Positions 50,301 through 58,297 of a stretch of 64,000 bases of DNA are shown here, in pieces (positions within the stretch are counted from its first letter, which is position 1; every line of letters begins with the position of its first letter). A program made the translations under genes and the position numbers. The DNA lies in contig NW_017386029.1 of assembly GCF_000237925.1 (NCBI RefSeq), positions 682,001 to 746,000 on the forward strand. Direction: 5' to 3'. The stretch comes from Schistosoma mansoni. Lineage: Eukaryota > Platyhelminthes > Trematoda > Strigeidida > Schistosomatidae. Under the pieces are notes generated by a model that saw nothing but the letters and a program-made list of their open reading frames with translations, was not told the origin of the DNA and did not search any database.

Positions 50301-53300
50301 CTTCAGAACTTATTATTGGAAGGTTATTCAGCACATCAGACCACTTATCAACTGCACGAATATATAATCAATGATGAAAAACTATCCTGTAGTCAAAAAG
50401 CATCTATTTTGGAATCTATTGCCGTAAGTACTGTTTAGAAAGTAATTTGCCTTTCTTGTATTTAATCAGTAATCATTCATCGTATTGTATTTAATAATGA
50501 AACATGAATATTAATCTGAAGTTTGAATGATCTATGTCACTTCATATTTAAAATATATTCGAAGCTGATGAGTCTCAGTGTTAGGAAGATGGTCAATAAG
50601 AAACCAATTAAGATCAATGTCGATAGAACAAGCTGTTAGTCATATATGGAGAAATTTAGATAGCCCACTTCATCTGATGTTTGTGCTAGTGAAGTTGTTC
50701 AGAAGAGGTTAACGAAAGTTCAGAATTAAACCACCCAGCTTAGAGGACAAAACTCGACCAAAATATCAGTAATCCTTATGATAAAATTTAGCTTTCTTAT
50801 AATTAGATTATTTCTATCATTTCTAAACTGAAAATCCCATTCCATATCATTCAGATTGAAGGTTATGATTGTTTGGGCAACTAATAATTCTTATATTGAG
50901 AACGGTAAGTAGACTCTATAGGAAAGAATCAATAGCTTGGTGGTTGGAGGAATTTGCTTTCAAATAATTAGTTGGAGGTTCAGATCATACTTCTGATTTG
51001 GGGAATCGGTTAGTATCAGTAGCCCTCATATAACTATGTGACTAACCCCAACCACCCAACATAAACTTACACTTGTTAAATGAGTTCTGTTTTTCTCTTT
51101 GTATTGATTTCAAATAAAGCTTTGAGTCAACCCATCAAACAAGTAAATAGCTGTCTGGAATACTTTTACTTACTTACTTACGCCTGTCACTCCCAATGGA
51201 GCATAGGCCTCCAACCAGCTTTCTCCAACCCACTCTGTCCTGGGCCTTCTTTTCTAGTTCTATCCAGTTCTTGTTCATTCTTCTCATGTCTGTCTCTATT
51301 TCTCGGCGTAATGTCTTCTTTGGTCTTCCTCTTCTCCTTTGACCTTCAGGATTCCATGTGAGGGCTTGTCTTGTGACACAATTGGGTGATTTCCTCAAAG
51401 TGTGCCCAATCCACTTCCAGCGCTTCCTCCTGATTTCTTCCTCCGCTGGAATCTGGTTTGTTGTCTCCCACAGTAACTTGTTGCTGATAGTGTCTGGCCA
51501 TCGGATCCGAAGTATCTTGCGTAGACAGCTGTTAATAAACACTTGTATCTTCTGGATAATGGCTTTCGTAGTTCTCCACGTATCTGCCCCATACAGAAGA
51601 ACTGTCTTGACATTTGTATTGAAAATTCTAACCTTGGTGTTGGTTGACAATTGTTTTGAGCTCCAGATGTTTTTCAGTTGTAAATATGCTGCTCTTGCTT
51701 TGCCGATCCGCGCCCTCACATCTGCATCAGATCCACCGTGTTCATCAATGATACTGCCCAGATATGTAAAGGTTTCCACATCTTCCAAAGCTTCTCCGTC
51801 AAGTGTAATTGGATTGGTGCATATTGTATTGTATCGGAGAGTCTTGCTTTCCTCTTTGTTTATATTGAGACCTACTGCTGCTGAGGCTGCTGCCACACTG
51901 GTCGTTTTCCCCTGCATTTGTTGTTGCGTTTGTGATAGAAGAGCCAGATCATCCGCGAAGTCTAAATCGTCAAGCTGCATCCTGCCTGTCCACTGTATCC
52001 CGTGCATTCCTCCAGATGTTGACGTCTTCATGATCCAGTCGATCACCAGGAGAAAGAGAAAGGGTGAGAGTAGGCAACCTTGCCTAACACCGGTCTTTAC
52101 CTCGAACGAGTCGGTGAGTTGTCCTCCGTGGACGATTTGGCAGTTTAGTCCATCATAGGAGTTCCGTATGATGTTGACTATCTTCTCAGGCACGCCGTAG
52201 TGTCGAAGAAGCTTCCATAGTGTCGTCCTGTCCACGCTATCAAATGCCTTCTCGTAGTCGATGAAGTTGATGTAGAGTGATGAATTCCATTCGATTGATT
52301 GTTCCACAATGATACGTAGAGTTGTGATTTGATCTGTACACGATCTATCCTCACGAAATCCAGCTTGTTGATCTCGAAGTTGAGCGTCCACGGAATCCTT
52401 CATCCTGTTTAACAATACTCTGTTGAAGACTTTTCCTGGTATTGAGAGAAGAGTGATGCCCCTGTAGTTGTCGCACTTGCTGAGATCGCCTTTCTTTGGT
52501 ATCTTGATTAGAAGTCCTCCTTTCCAGTCTATTGGTACTTGTTCTTCATCCCAAATCTTACTGAAGAGGATGTGGAGTATCTTGGCAGTTGCTGCTACAT
52601 TTTCTTTCAGTGCCTCTGCCGGGATGTTGTCTGGTCCCGCTGCTTTGCCACTCTTGATTTGTCTAATGGCCATGCTGATCTCTTCAATTGTTGGTGGGCC
52701 AATATCGATTGGGAGGTCCGTGGGTGCTGCTTCGATGTTGGGTGGGTTCAGTGGAGCTGGTCGATTCACGAGTTCTTTGAAGTGTTCTACCCACCTGTTT
52801 CGTTGTTCTTCAATGTCGGTGATTACTTTGCCTTCCTTGTTTTTCACTGGTCTTTCTGGTTGACGGTAATTTCCAGCAAGTTTCTTTGTTGTATCATACA
52901 GTTGTCTCATGTTTCCCTCTCTTGCAGCCTTTTCCGCTGTCATCGCTAAATCTTCCACATATTTACGTTTGTCGGTTCTGGTGCTCCTCTTCACTTGCTT
53001 GTTTGCGTCTGTGTATTCGGCTTGTGCCTTGGCTTTTTCTGCTCTGATTCGGCTGATATTGATTGCTGCCTTCTTGTTCCTCCTTTCTTCAATTTTATCC
53101 AGTGTACCAACAGTGATCCATTCCTTGTGATGGTGCTTCTTTTGGCCCAGAACCTCCTGACATGTTGAAACGATTGCCTCCTTGATACCTTTCCAGTTGC
53201 TCTCCATGGTAGTCCCCTCTCCATTGAGTAGATCATGAAAGGCCTCGAACCTGTTGCTGAGTACTATGTTGAATTTGTTGAGTTTGTCAGCATCTCGAAG

Positions 53301-56300
53301 AAAGGCCGTGTTAAACTTTTGTGATGTTGTCCGCGCCATTGTCCAGTGCTTCTTGAGTTTTAGTTTCATCTTGGCGACCAGCAAATGGTGATCGGATGCT
53401 ATATCAGCTCCTCTTCTGGTTCTCACATCCTCCATCGTCCTCCTGAACTTTTTGTTGATGCAGATATGGTCGATTTGATTTTGTGTAGTGTGATCCGGTG
53501 AAATCCAAGTGGCTTTGTGTATGTTTTTGTGTGGGAATATGGTGCCACCTATGACCAGTTTATTGAAGGCACATAGGTTTGCAAATCTCTCACCGTTTTC
53601 GTTCCTTCCTCCCAGTCCATGTTGTCCCATGACGTCTTCGTATCCAGTGTTGTCCTTTCCAACCTTGGCATTGGAATCTCCCATCAGAATGGTCAGGTCC
53701 TTGGTTGGGCACTTCTCGAAGATCGACTGCAGCCTATCGTAGAATTGGTTTTTAGCGTCTTCATCCTAGTCGTTGGTAGGCGCATAGTATTGGACGATGT
53801 TCATTGTAATGCCCTCTCTCTTTGTTTTGAAGGAGGCTTTGATGATCCTCGGTCCATGAGATTCCCATCCTATAAGTGTATTTTGTGCTTTTCTAGACAG
53901 CATCAGTGCAACTCCTTGTGTATGTGGGGCATTTTCTTCTTCATGACTGGAGTATAACAGAAGTTCCCCTGAAGACAGTCGTTGTTGTCCAACCTGCGTC
54001 CAATGTGTTTCACTGATTCCAAGCACTTCCAGGTTGTATTTCCTCATTTCTGCAGCAATTTGGAAGACTCTGCCGGTCTCCCACATTGTCCGGACATTCC
54101 ATGTACCTATAAAAATTGTCGCTCTGGTTGTAAGAAGGTGCATCGGCCTCATGACTTCCGAAGGAACTCGGCTTTCATCATGAGACGTCATTTTTCCTTC
54201 TACTCCCAGGGCAGAGTTTGAATGGTTTGAATGATTTTTTCTGGTTAGCGTTTTTTTAGCGAGTTGATTTTCTACGGGATGGGGTCGCTAACCCCATGCC
54301 CAACCCTCCTCCTTTACCCGGGCTTGGGACCGGCAGTAACCCCCAGAGGAGCTACAGGCGGAGTTGTCTGGAATAAGTATTATCTATTTAAACACAAAAA
54401 CATTGGTACTAAGAGGCACCAAATAGATATGCTCCACATGAATCATTCGATTTGTGTGAGCACTGGGATACTCAACGGGTGCCCGAACCGAAGCAGGTGG
54501 TTTTCTTAGAGGACCACACACAGAGCCTTTGATCTGAAGGTCTATTCCACAAGAAAGTGGAATAACGTCAAAAGATGCAGTGCGAGGGCAGCCGCTGACC
54601 AACAAAAAGTTCAGAAGCCATTTGTTTCTTCAGGATCCTGGAGCTCATGTGCAATATTGATTGGGAATCGGGGTTTTCCAACTCCCCTATGTGGATCCTC
54701 TTTATTCACCAACCCAGTTATAGCGCCGGACATTCGCTTTTCGTCCTCTCAATTCCGTAAACAACAGTAATGCCGCTAGAAGGCAGTGAGTAGGATTTCC
54801 CTGTCAGTGGTTATATGCACATGGTCATGTGAGAGCACTTCGAGAGGGATAGCTGAATTTCCCCACCCTCGACCGTACCAGGGTATTTGGGGGCAATTAC
54901 AGTTATATAATATACCCTTATGGGCTAGGGTAATTTTACATTGGTTTTCAGGAGGACCGGCCACGATCCAGATTTTCACGTGACAAACCAAACAGTACAA
55001 CCCAATCCTGTTTAACAGGAGAGCCAGAACCATAATGTTAGTTTATGTTGCTGATGTCAGTGGTTAAGTAAAAAGTAGAATTTGTCTGTTAGGAATAAAT
55101 AAGTTATAATCAATGCAGTAAAGATTGTAGAATTTTCATAGCCTAAACCACGAACTAATCTTAACTAGAGCATTGCTGGAAACCTTGAAGGACTGAAATG
55201 CCGTTTCGTTCTAGTATGAGACTCTTCAGCAGTGCCTATCCACCACCCCACACACGTAAATCGGTCCCACAACCTTCGGTCTGGCACGTGAACGCTTAGA
55301 CTGTAGACCACTGAACTGGGGTCTATCAGCGTCAATGTCTAACTTCAATTAGACCATGATCTTTCTCAACCCCTTATCTATTGTCTGCGGTGGATAACTG
55401 TCTCACATCTGATATGGTTGACATCCACTGGTTACGGCTTCTCACTATAACTGGAGGAGTTGTGTCTTGAAGTTAGTCACTAGTAAACACGAGATTCTTA
55501 TCAGTTTAGGGGGATCAGTTTAAAACGAAGCGGTCGTACATTGCTTCCAGGTTTTCAACGATGGTCTATCTGAAATCAGTTCTTGACTTAAACACCATCG
55601 GATGCCGGCTCAGTGGTCTGTCGGTTAAGTGTTCTGGCGCAAGACTGGTAGGTCTTGGGTTCGAATCTCGCGAGGCGAGGTCGTAGATGCGCACTGCCGA
55701 GAAGTCCCGCAATAGGACGAAATGGCCGTACAGTACTTCCAGGTTTTCCATAGTGGTCTAGCTTCAATGGACTCATGCTTTCAACTATGAAAACACTGAA
55801 ATCTCCACAAAAACTCCTGATATTAAACTACTGAAATTAGTTGTTTTCTGAAAAATAATTACAGAATTTATGATCAAGTTGACACAGAACAAATCTAACA
55901 TATAAAGGATAAGAGATGTACTAATTGTTTGTAATGACTATGGTTCATTTATCACAGAGGATTATAAAAATTATGTTATTTTTTGATAATTTTCAATTTT
56001 GTTCAGTATATAACGAATGTTTTATTGACATTGTTTAAAAATTAGGGAACTTACCAACTGTGAATTCATTTAGTATTGTTTGTTTGGATCTTTCCATCGA
56101 TGTTTTAGGACTGCAACTGGTCGGTCTCTAATTGGCATATGTGCATACTGTGCATATTGCCTCGATATAGCCTTAATTCACAAGCATGTTAAGCAAAGAT
56201 GGAAGCGAAAGGTACTGGGTTCAAGTCCCAGAGTGAACATCAACTCTGAGATGCAGGTACATCCAGCTGACGAGTCCCAAATAGGACGAAACGCGCATCC

Positions 56301-56515
56301 TGGATCCCACTGCTAGCCACTATCTATCTTTGCTTACTTACCAACTGTGTTTCTAATTGTTATTCTTTCGTTAAATAAGTTATTTATTTCTTTATTTTTT
56401 TTTTAAAAAAAACAATCTTTAGGTTGCGGATTCTCGACTAATTGATGGAGCTGATGAATACTTACAACTTTTAGCCGTCGGAGGGACTCTACTTAAAACT
56501 ATCCAATCAAATTAA
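37731..56515 (+). CDS. RFC4: Replication factor C subunit 4, complete 8-exon gene
   Basis: Eight exons (37731-37822, 37858-37936, 37972-38051, 43649-43847, 44430-44624, 46701-46934, 50307-50423, 56423-56515) join in phase to 1089 coding bases, 362 residues; human RFC4 has 363. RFC4 is a small ATPase subunit of the RFC complex, which loads the PCNA sliding clamp at primer ends during DNA replication and repair in the nucleus. Seen here: [12 protein letters not shown] start (human MQAFLKG), PWVEKYRPKTV (27-37), Walker [10 protein letters not shown] (65-73), [13 protein letters not shown] (89-101), Walker B LDEAD (139-143), the SRC arginine-finger motif (182-184), and a collar domain ending [15 protein letters not shown] Ser/Thr/Asn insert lies at 118-131. 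All introns are GT-AG. Introns 1 and 2 are 35 bp; introns 3-7 are about 5.6, 0.6, 2.1, 3.4 and 6.0 kb and hold transposable elements. Confidence 0.95.
37858..37936 (+). CDS. RFC4: RFC4 exon 2
   Basis: Completes Tyr31 and encodes [19 protein letters not shown] to Asp57. Followed by a second 35-bp intron (37937-37971, GTACG...ATAG). Confidence 0.92.
37972..38051 (+). CDS. RFC4: RFC4 exon 3 (Walker A)
   Basis: [17 protein letters not shown] and following helix, ending with two bases of Gly84. Donor GTAAGA. The next intron is 5.6 kb. Confidence 0.95.
38380..38655 (+). repeat. Sm-alpha-type hammerhead SINE, degraded
   Basis: Tail-head-ribozyme order as at 11 kb: CATAAACCAA..GTGACTGACTAGTTGCAGTCC, tRNA-like head (ACTCAGTAGCTAAGTGGATAAC; B box GGGTTTGATTCCC near 38540), then GATGCAGATACATCCAACCG and a damaged core. 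In RFC4 intron 3, sense orientation. Confidence 0.6.
39271..42670 (-). mobile_element. RTE-clade LINE, near full length
   Basis: About 3.4 kb. It carries one long reading frame with endonuclease and reverse transcriptase (see 39411-42449), a 5' region up to about 42670 containing an AAT microsatellite (42585-42620), and a purine-rich (plus-strand) 3' region to about 39271. Its C-terminal block ([17 protein letters not shown]...GWKK) marks it as a relative of the fragments at 35.5 and 47 kb, but from a distinct subfamily. Apart from one in-frame TAG it shows no obvious decay. Exact ends are uncertain by about 20 bp. Confidence 0.8.
39411..42449 (-). CDS. LINE polyprotein: endonuclease plus reverse transcriptase
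   Basis: Read from ATG at 42449, 72 codons ([27 protein letters not shown]) lead to an in-frame TAG at 42231-42233; the same frame continues open for a further ~940 codons to 39411. APE-type endonuclease motifs: [25 protein letters not shown]. Reverse transcriptase motifs: [72 protein letters not shown] and the catalytic YADDIVLL. The C-terminal part carries [12 protein letters not shown] and [11 protein letters not shown]. The protein would nick target DNA and copy the element RNA at the break. Whether TAG abolishes function or is bypassed cannot be told here. Confidence 0.85.
43340..43560 (-). repeat. Hammerhead SINE (family 2)
   Basis: Minus-strand copy with lead, tRNA-like head (B box GGTTCGAGTCCCGC near 43450), ribozyme and start of the tail. 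In RFC4 intron 3, about 90 bp from exon 4. Confidence 0.75.
43374..43419 (-). ncRNA. Hammerhead ribozyme motif, intact core
   Basis: On the minus strand: helix I GCACTG/CAGTGC perfect over 6 bp, CTGAGGA core, stem II closed by GTCC and GGGC, GAAA, CGGCCGTC. Same architecture as 10311-10356, here antisense within an RFC4 intron. Confidence 0.7.
43649..43847 (+). CDS. RFC4: RFC4 exon 4 (Walker B)
   Basis: Begins with the base completing Gly84 and runs [17 protein letters not shown] through [14 protein letters not shown]. Contains the Ser/Asn-rich insert [13 protein letters not shown]. Acceptor TTTTCAAG, donor GTATGT. Confidence 0.95.
44365..44395. repeat. (TA)n microsatellite
   Basis: In RFC4 intron 4, about 35 bp upstream of the exon 5 acceptor. 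Confidence 0.9.
44430..44624 (+). CDS. RFC4: RFC4 exon 5
   Basis: [23 protein letters not shown] through [12 protein letters not shown] to ITNE (residues 151-215). Holds the SRC arginine finger that acts on the neighbouring subunit's ATP. Acceptor GATTTAG, donor GTAGGT. Confidence 0.95.
44690..44850 (+). mobile_element. RTE-type LINE, 3' UTR remnant
   Basis: ATTCCATTTCTCTGTGCTGATTTGATGTAGCAACTC and following bases are close to 18570-18680. Only the 3' tail is left. RFC4 intron 5, sense orientation. Confidence 0.4.
45631..46469 (+). mobile_element. Penelope-like element fragment with 42-bp inverted termini
   Basis: The ends 45631-45672 and 46428-46469 are reverse complements over 42 bases with 2 mismatches by eye. 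Between them, plus-strand frames encode the region before and including the GIY-YIG endonuclease (45707-46253). Reverse transcriptase is missing. The 45370-45630 stretch just outside may be part of the same element. RFC4 intron 5, sense orientation. Confidence 0.65.
45888..46253 (+). CDS. GIY-YIG endonuclease segment of a Penelope-like element
   Basis: [27 protein letters not shown] has the CxxC and FYI.E..R...R..EH spacing of the Penelope GIY-YIG domain, with the Gly of YIG replaced (YIR). [19 protein letters not shown] and [12 protein letters not shown] continue the domain. The preceding frame (45707-45934) overlaps it in another phase, so the copy is broken. Not expected to be functional. 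Confidence 0.6.
   Translation: MSTQNWAYKLRCVYCDVFYIRESSREILTRAKEHIRYTKKSPNTPVELDRLQIKSAIAVRAIFNNHQIDFKNIKILQKGFSNYKERRVAEASHILLNLTSLNRKKGLTIHPTWTIYRGNLV
46701..46934 (+). CDS. RFC4: RFC4 exon 6
   Basis: Residues 216-293: [21 protein letters not shown], then the start of the collar domain to DDLQIIIK. Acceptor CTTTAG, donor GTGAGT; phase 0 on both sides. Confidence 0.93.
47100..47835 (+). mobile_element. RTE-type LINE, truncated copy with internal deletion
   Basis: Near-identical to 35485-36530 but on the plus strand: [17 protein letters not shown]... to SSRIQKAR, then a direct jump to the segment before [20 protein letters not shown], so roughly 270 bp are missing. Ends [10 protein letters not shown], 3' UTR, and AGCTGACTGACTG tail at 47824-47836. 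RFC4 intron 6, sense orientation. Confidence 0.8.
47940..49090 (+). mobile_element. Penelope-like element, decayed copy with RT and endonuclease
   Basis: Reverse transcriptase pieces: [45 protein letters not shown] and the catalytic YLDDALII (about 48400-48430). Downstream, [22 protein letters not shown] (about 48870-48930) is the GIY-YIG endonuclease. RT followed by GIY-YIG is the diagnostic Penelope order. The coding region is interrupted at several points. RFC4 intron 6, sense. Confidence 0.75.
49091..50306. other. RFC4 intron 6, nothing recognised
   Basis: AT-rich; no repeat family or exon identified apart from the flanking exon 7. Confidence 0.35.
50307..50423 (+). CDS. RFC4: RFC4 exon 7
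   Basis: Residues 294-332, [20 protein letters not shown] to SILESIA, part of the C-terminal collar that holds the five RFC subunits together. Acceptor CTTCAG, donor GTAAGT. Confidence 0.93.
50424..51151. other. RFC4 intron 7 left part, nothing recognised
   Basis: AT-rich; ends at the target-site duplication of the SR2-type LINE (51152). Confidence 0.35.
51163..54364 (-). mobile_element. SR2-type RTE LINE, full-length young copy 1
   Basis: 3202 bp bounded by a perfect 11-bp duplication TGTCTGGAATA (51152-51162 and 54365-54375). The 5' end (right) starts ACTCCGCCTGTAGCTCC; the 3' end is a TAAG repeat that itself supplies the stop codon, so there is almost no 3' UTR. GC content is visibly higher than in the surrounding DNA. 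Lies antisense in RFC4 intron 7 and abuts an R3 copy on its 5' side. Its inverted near-twin is at 58298-61477. Confidence 0.92.
51174..54191 (-). CDS. SR2-type LINE polyprotein (endonuclease-RT), copy 1
   Basis: From ATG at 54191: 141 codons ([30 protein letters not shown]), an in-frame TAG at 53766-53768, then 27 codons and a further 836 codons in the same frame to 51174. Endonuclease motifs: [29 protein letters not shown]. Reverse transcriptase motifs: [73 protein letters not shown] and the catalytic FADDLALL. The C-terminus has [15 protein letters not shown] and [16 protein letters not shown], a basic segment that may bind nucleic acid. Except for the TAG no break is visible. Confidence 0.9.
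54376..54896 (-). mobile_element. R3 retroposon, older copy
   Basis: Same order of blocks as 18736-19266 (CGGTACTAAG.GGCACC side at left, GGGTATTTGGGGGC at right) but more diverged. No clear flanking duplication. The SR2-type LINE inserted directly beside its tail. Confidence 0.7.
55165..55500 (-). repeat. Hammerhead SINE (family 2), with 5' body
   Basis: Minus strand: body (GAGAAGCCGTAACCAGTGG near 55420-55440), lead GAAGTTAGACATTGACGC, tRNA-like head, then a hammerhead region (about 55190-55240) with CTGAAGA and GAAA intact but a changed cleavage site (ATT) and weak helices. Confidence 0.65.
55501..55815 (+). repeat. Hammerhead SINE (family 2), 1.3 tandem units
   Basis: The end of one unit (ACATTGCTTCCAGGTTTTC and GATGGTCTATCTG, 55535-55575) runs directly into a second unit: lead, head (GGCTCAGTGGTCTGTCGG; B box GGGTTCGAATCTCGC), ribozyme (core CCGAGAA, damaged) and tail to CTCCACAAAA. 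Head-to-tail arrangement, opposite to the neighbour at 55165-55500. Confidence 0.65.
56079..56345. repeat. Sm-alpha-type hammerhead repeat with inverted left arm
   Basis: 56079-56202 matches the tail of the 11-kb repeat in reverse complement (TATTGTTTGTTTG... to GCAAAGATGG); 56203-56340 is the forward head remnant and ribozyme (AAGCGAAAGGTACTGGGTTC, GATGCAGGTACATCCAG). The forward part is therefore framed by the inverted words TAAGCAAAGATGG and CTATCTTTGCTTA. In RFC4 intron 7, about 80 bp before exon 8. Confidence 0.7.
56253..56313 (+). ncRNA. Hammerhead ribozyme motif (Sm-alpha type)
   Basis: Helix I ATCCAG/CTGGAT (56261-56266, 56300-56305) pairs fully; CTGACGA at 56267-56273; stem II GTCC/GGAC; GAAA at 56288-56291; cleavage triplet ATC at 56297-56299 instead of the usual GTC, which still fits NUH but loses a helix III pair. 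Confidence 0.65.
56423..56515 (+). CDS. RFC4: RFC4 exon 8 and stop codon
   Basis: [21 protein letters not shown] to the end and TAA at 56513-56515; matches human RFC4 VDKCLADGADEHLQL. Acceptor CTTTAG after a T-rich tract. Lies in the spacer of the LINE palindrome. Confidence 0.94.
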   Translation, partial: VADSRLIDGADEYLQLLAVGGTLLKTIQSN

Positions 56516-56560
56516 AAGATGTATTTATCCTTATATAATGTTCTTTTTCTTCATAAAAAA

Positions 56561-56566
56561 AATAAA
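56561..56566 (+). terminator. Candidate polyadenylation signal of RFC4
   Basis: AATAAA 46 bases after the RFC4 stop codon. Position is sensible for a schistosome 3' UTR; other AT-rich signals nearby cannot be excluded. Confidence 0.5.
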
Positions 56567-56799
56567 ATAACAAGTACTGTATGATGATGAATAGTTATTT
56601 CAGATAAACTGTCACTTATTACTTTAACAATCGATTTTGTTTAGCTTATGGCTTTTGCAACATGTGATTGTTTTAGGTAGTTAGAATTACATGTGTTAAC
56701 ATTATATAGACAACTTTCAGGGCAGTACACTACATAATGCTAGGTGATGCTCTGTTATCTGGATTGTGTAAACAACATTATGACTTTTAAAGCATAGTC

Positions 56800-57045
56800 T
56801 GAGTCATTCAGTTATAAGCAACGTTGAACATAACACGTGTGTTTCATTTCAATTTGCCACTTCATATCTTCACAGAGAGAGGAAATTGTCAAGATAAAAT
56901 CCCAGAGCTGTAGAAGTAGTAACAATATCAGCGTCTAGAGGAAGATGAAGTGTGAATCCATTTGGGGTATTGTGACTTATTTTAAGCCACATTACCTAAC
57001 GTCTCCAACTATTTGTTACAATAACATGCACCTATGACCACTACT
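56800..57045 (-). mobile_element. RTE-type LINE, decayed 3' fragment
   Basis: Minus strand: TGTTACAATAACA..AGTTGGAGACGTTAGGTAATG region corresponds to the coding end, then 3' UTR words (GTAGAAGTAGTAACAATATCA) and CAACTTGAA-like tail. Downstream of RFC4. Confidence 0.45.
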
Positions 57046-58297
57046 GTCTACGTGTATAAAAACAATCATAAGCTACACGATCCCGATAGGTTTCTTTGAT
57101 CCTGTCTAATTAGGTGATAAGCAGCAGCATATGACTCCGCAATTTACTGAGATAATCAGAAATGTCGTTTACATAAATCAACCTAAACCCGGCTTTATGG
57201 TAGATAAAACGGTGTCGTCTGGTGTACAATGTGATACCTATTCAAGTGTTAAACGATAAGCAGAAAGAATGAATATTATCAGGTTATTTATACTTTATTG
57301 TCATTAAATAGAAAACCTAGGTGACCGAAACATGGTCATCAGATTTACGAGACATGACTAGACTCCAAATATTCGATCCTAGGTAACTTTGGGGGGAGGT
57401 TCGTTTGTCATGGAGTCGGCGAATATGTGGTGTTAATGTTCGAAATAGAATAATGCTAAGAAATGGTGACAAAACCTTATCGATTTAGATGTCTAGGACT
57501 TGTGATTGAATTACAGAACTATTACGCAGTTTGACCTGTTAATTTATCTAGCGTAGTAGTTGAATGGAAAAAACTAAGAGTGGTCAGAATTAGACATGAA
57601 ATAGGTCCATAACTGTTGATTTTAGCTATCTAGAAATATTCTTCATACTAGACGTCGTCATTGACGCAGTTCCATGAAAGTGAGGGGCGTCAGTTACTTA
57701 TTACTGGTAATTTCACTTGTGTCCAAACGTGAGAATGCAGGCAATTTCGAAATAACTGAAATGAGTAAAATCAGCTAGTTGGAGCACTATTACCCTTTGC
57801 GGTAAACTGAAACACGGAATAACAAATGACTGGACGTACTGTCCAAATTTCCCACATGTATGAATGAAATACATACAAGATGAACGATAGAGGGAAATAA
57901 GATTACCTGAATTGTTCAGTGAACATATTTCAGTTATCATATAGTTTGAAACCCCCTCTTCCACCCAACTTAATCAGAACACATTTCACTTTACTGAGTT
58001 ATTTACAATCACACAAACTTGACTCTTGATCTTTATATAGTTTTGGTAAATGTCAAGTGTCAACCATTTCTTCATTAATTTTTCAGGTCAATCACTTTTG
58101 TATCTTATTTACTAATGAGCACTTTCTTCTGTATTATCAAGTGTTTTTTAACATGTCTTGATTCTGACTATTATGGTTTTTTAAATATCATAATTGAATT
58201 TGTTTCTTAAATGTTCATTTTTACTCAGCAATTAAAGGATTTAGTATGATAATTAATCTATGGCTAAGGGACATTCACAAAAGAAAATTTGATTGTA
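57046..58297. other. Intergenic stretch downstream of RFC4, nothing recognised
   Basis: No exon or repeat family identified; ends at the 5' boundary of the second SR2-type LINE. Confidence 0.35.

Noticed and set aside
53509-53957. Plus-strand frames of 77-136 codons across the LINE copies (and their mirror set at 58678-61277)
   Set aside because: They are opposite-strand shadows of the endonuclease-RT frame and are conserved only because the two copies are nearly identical.
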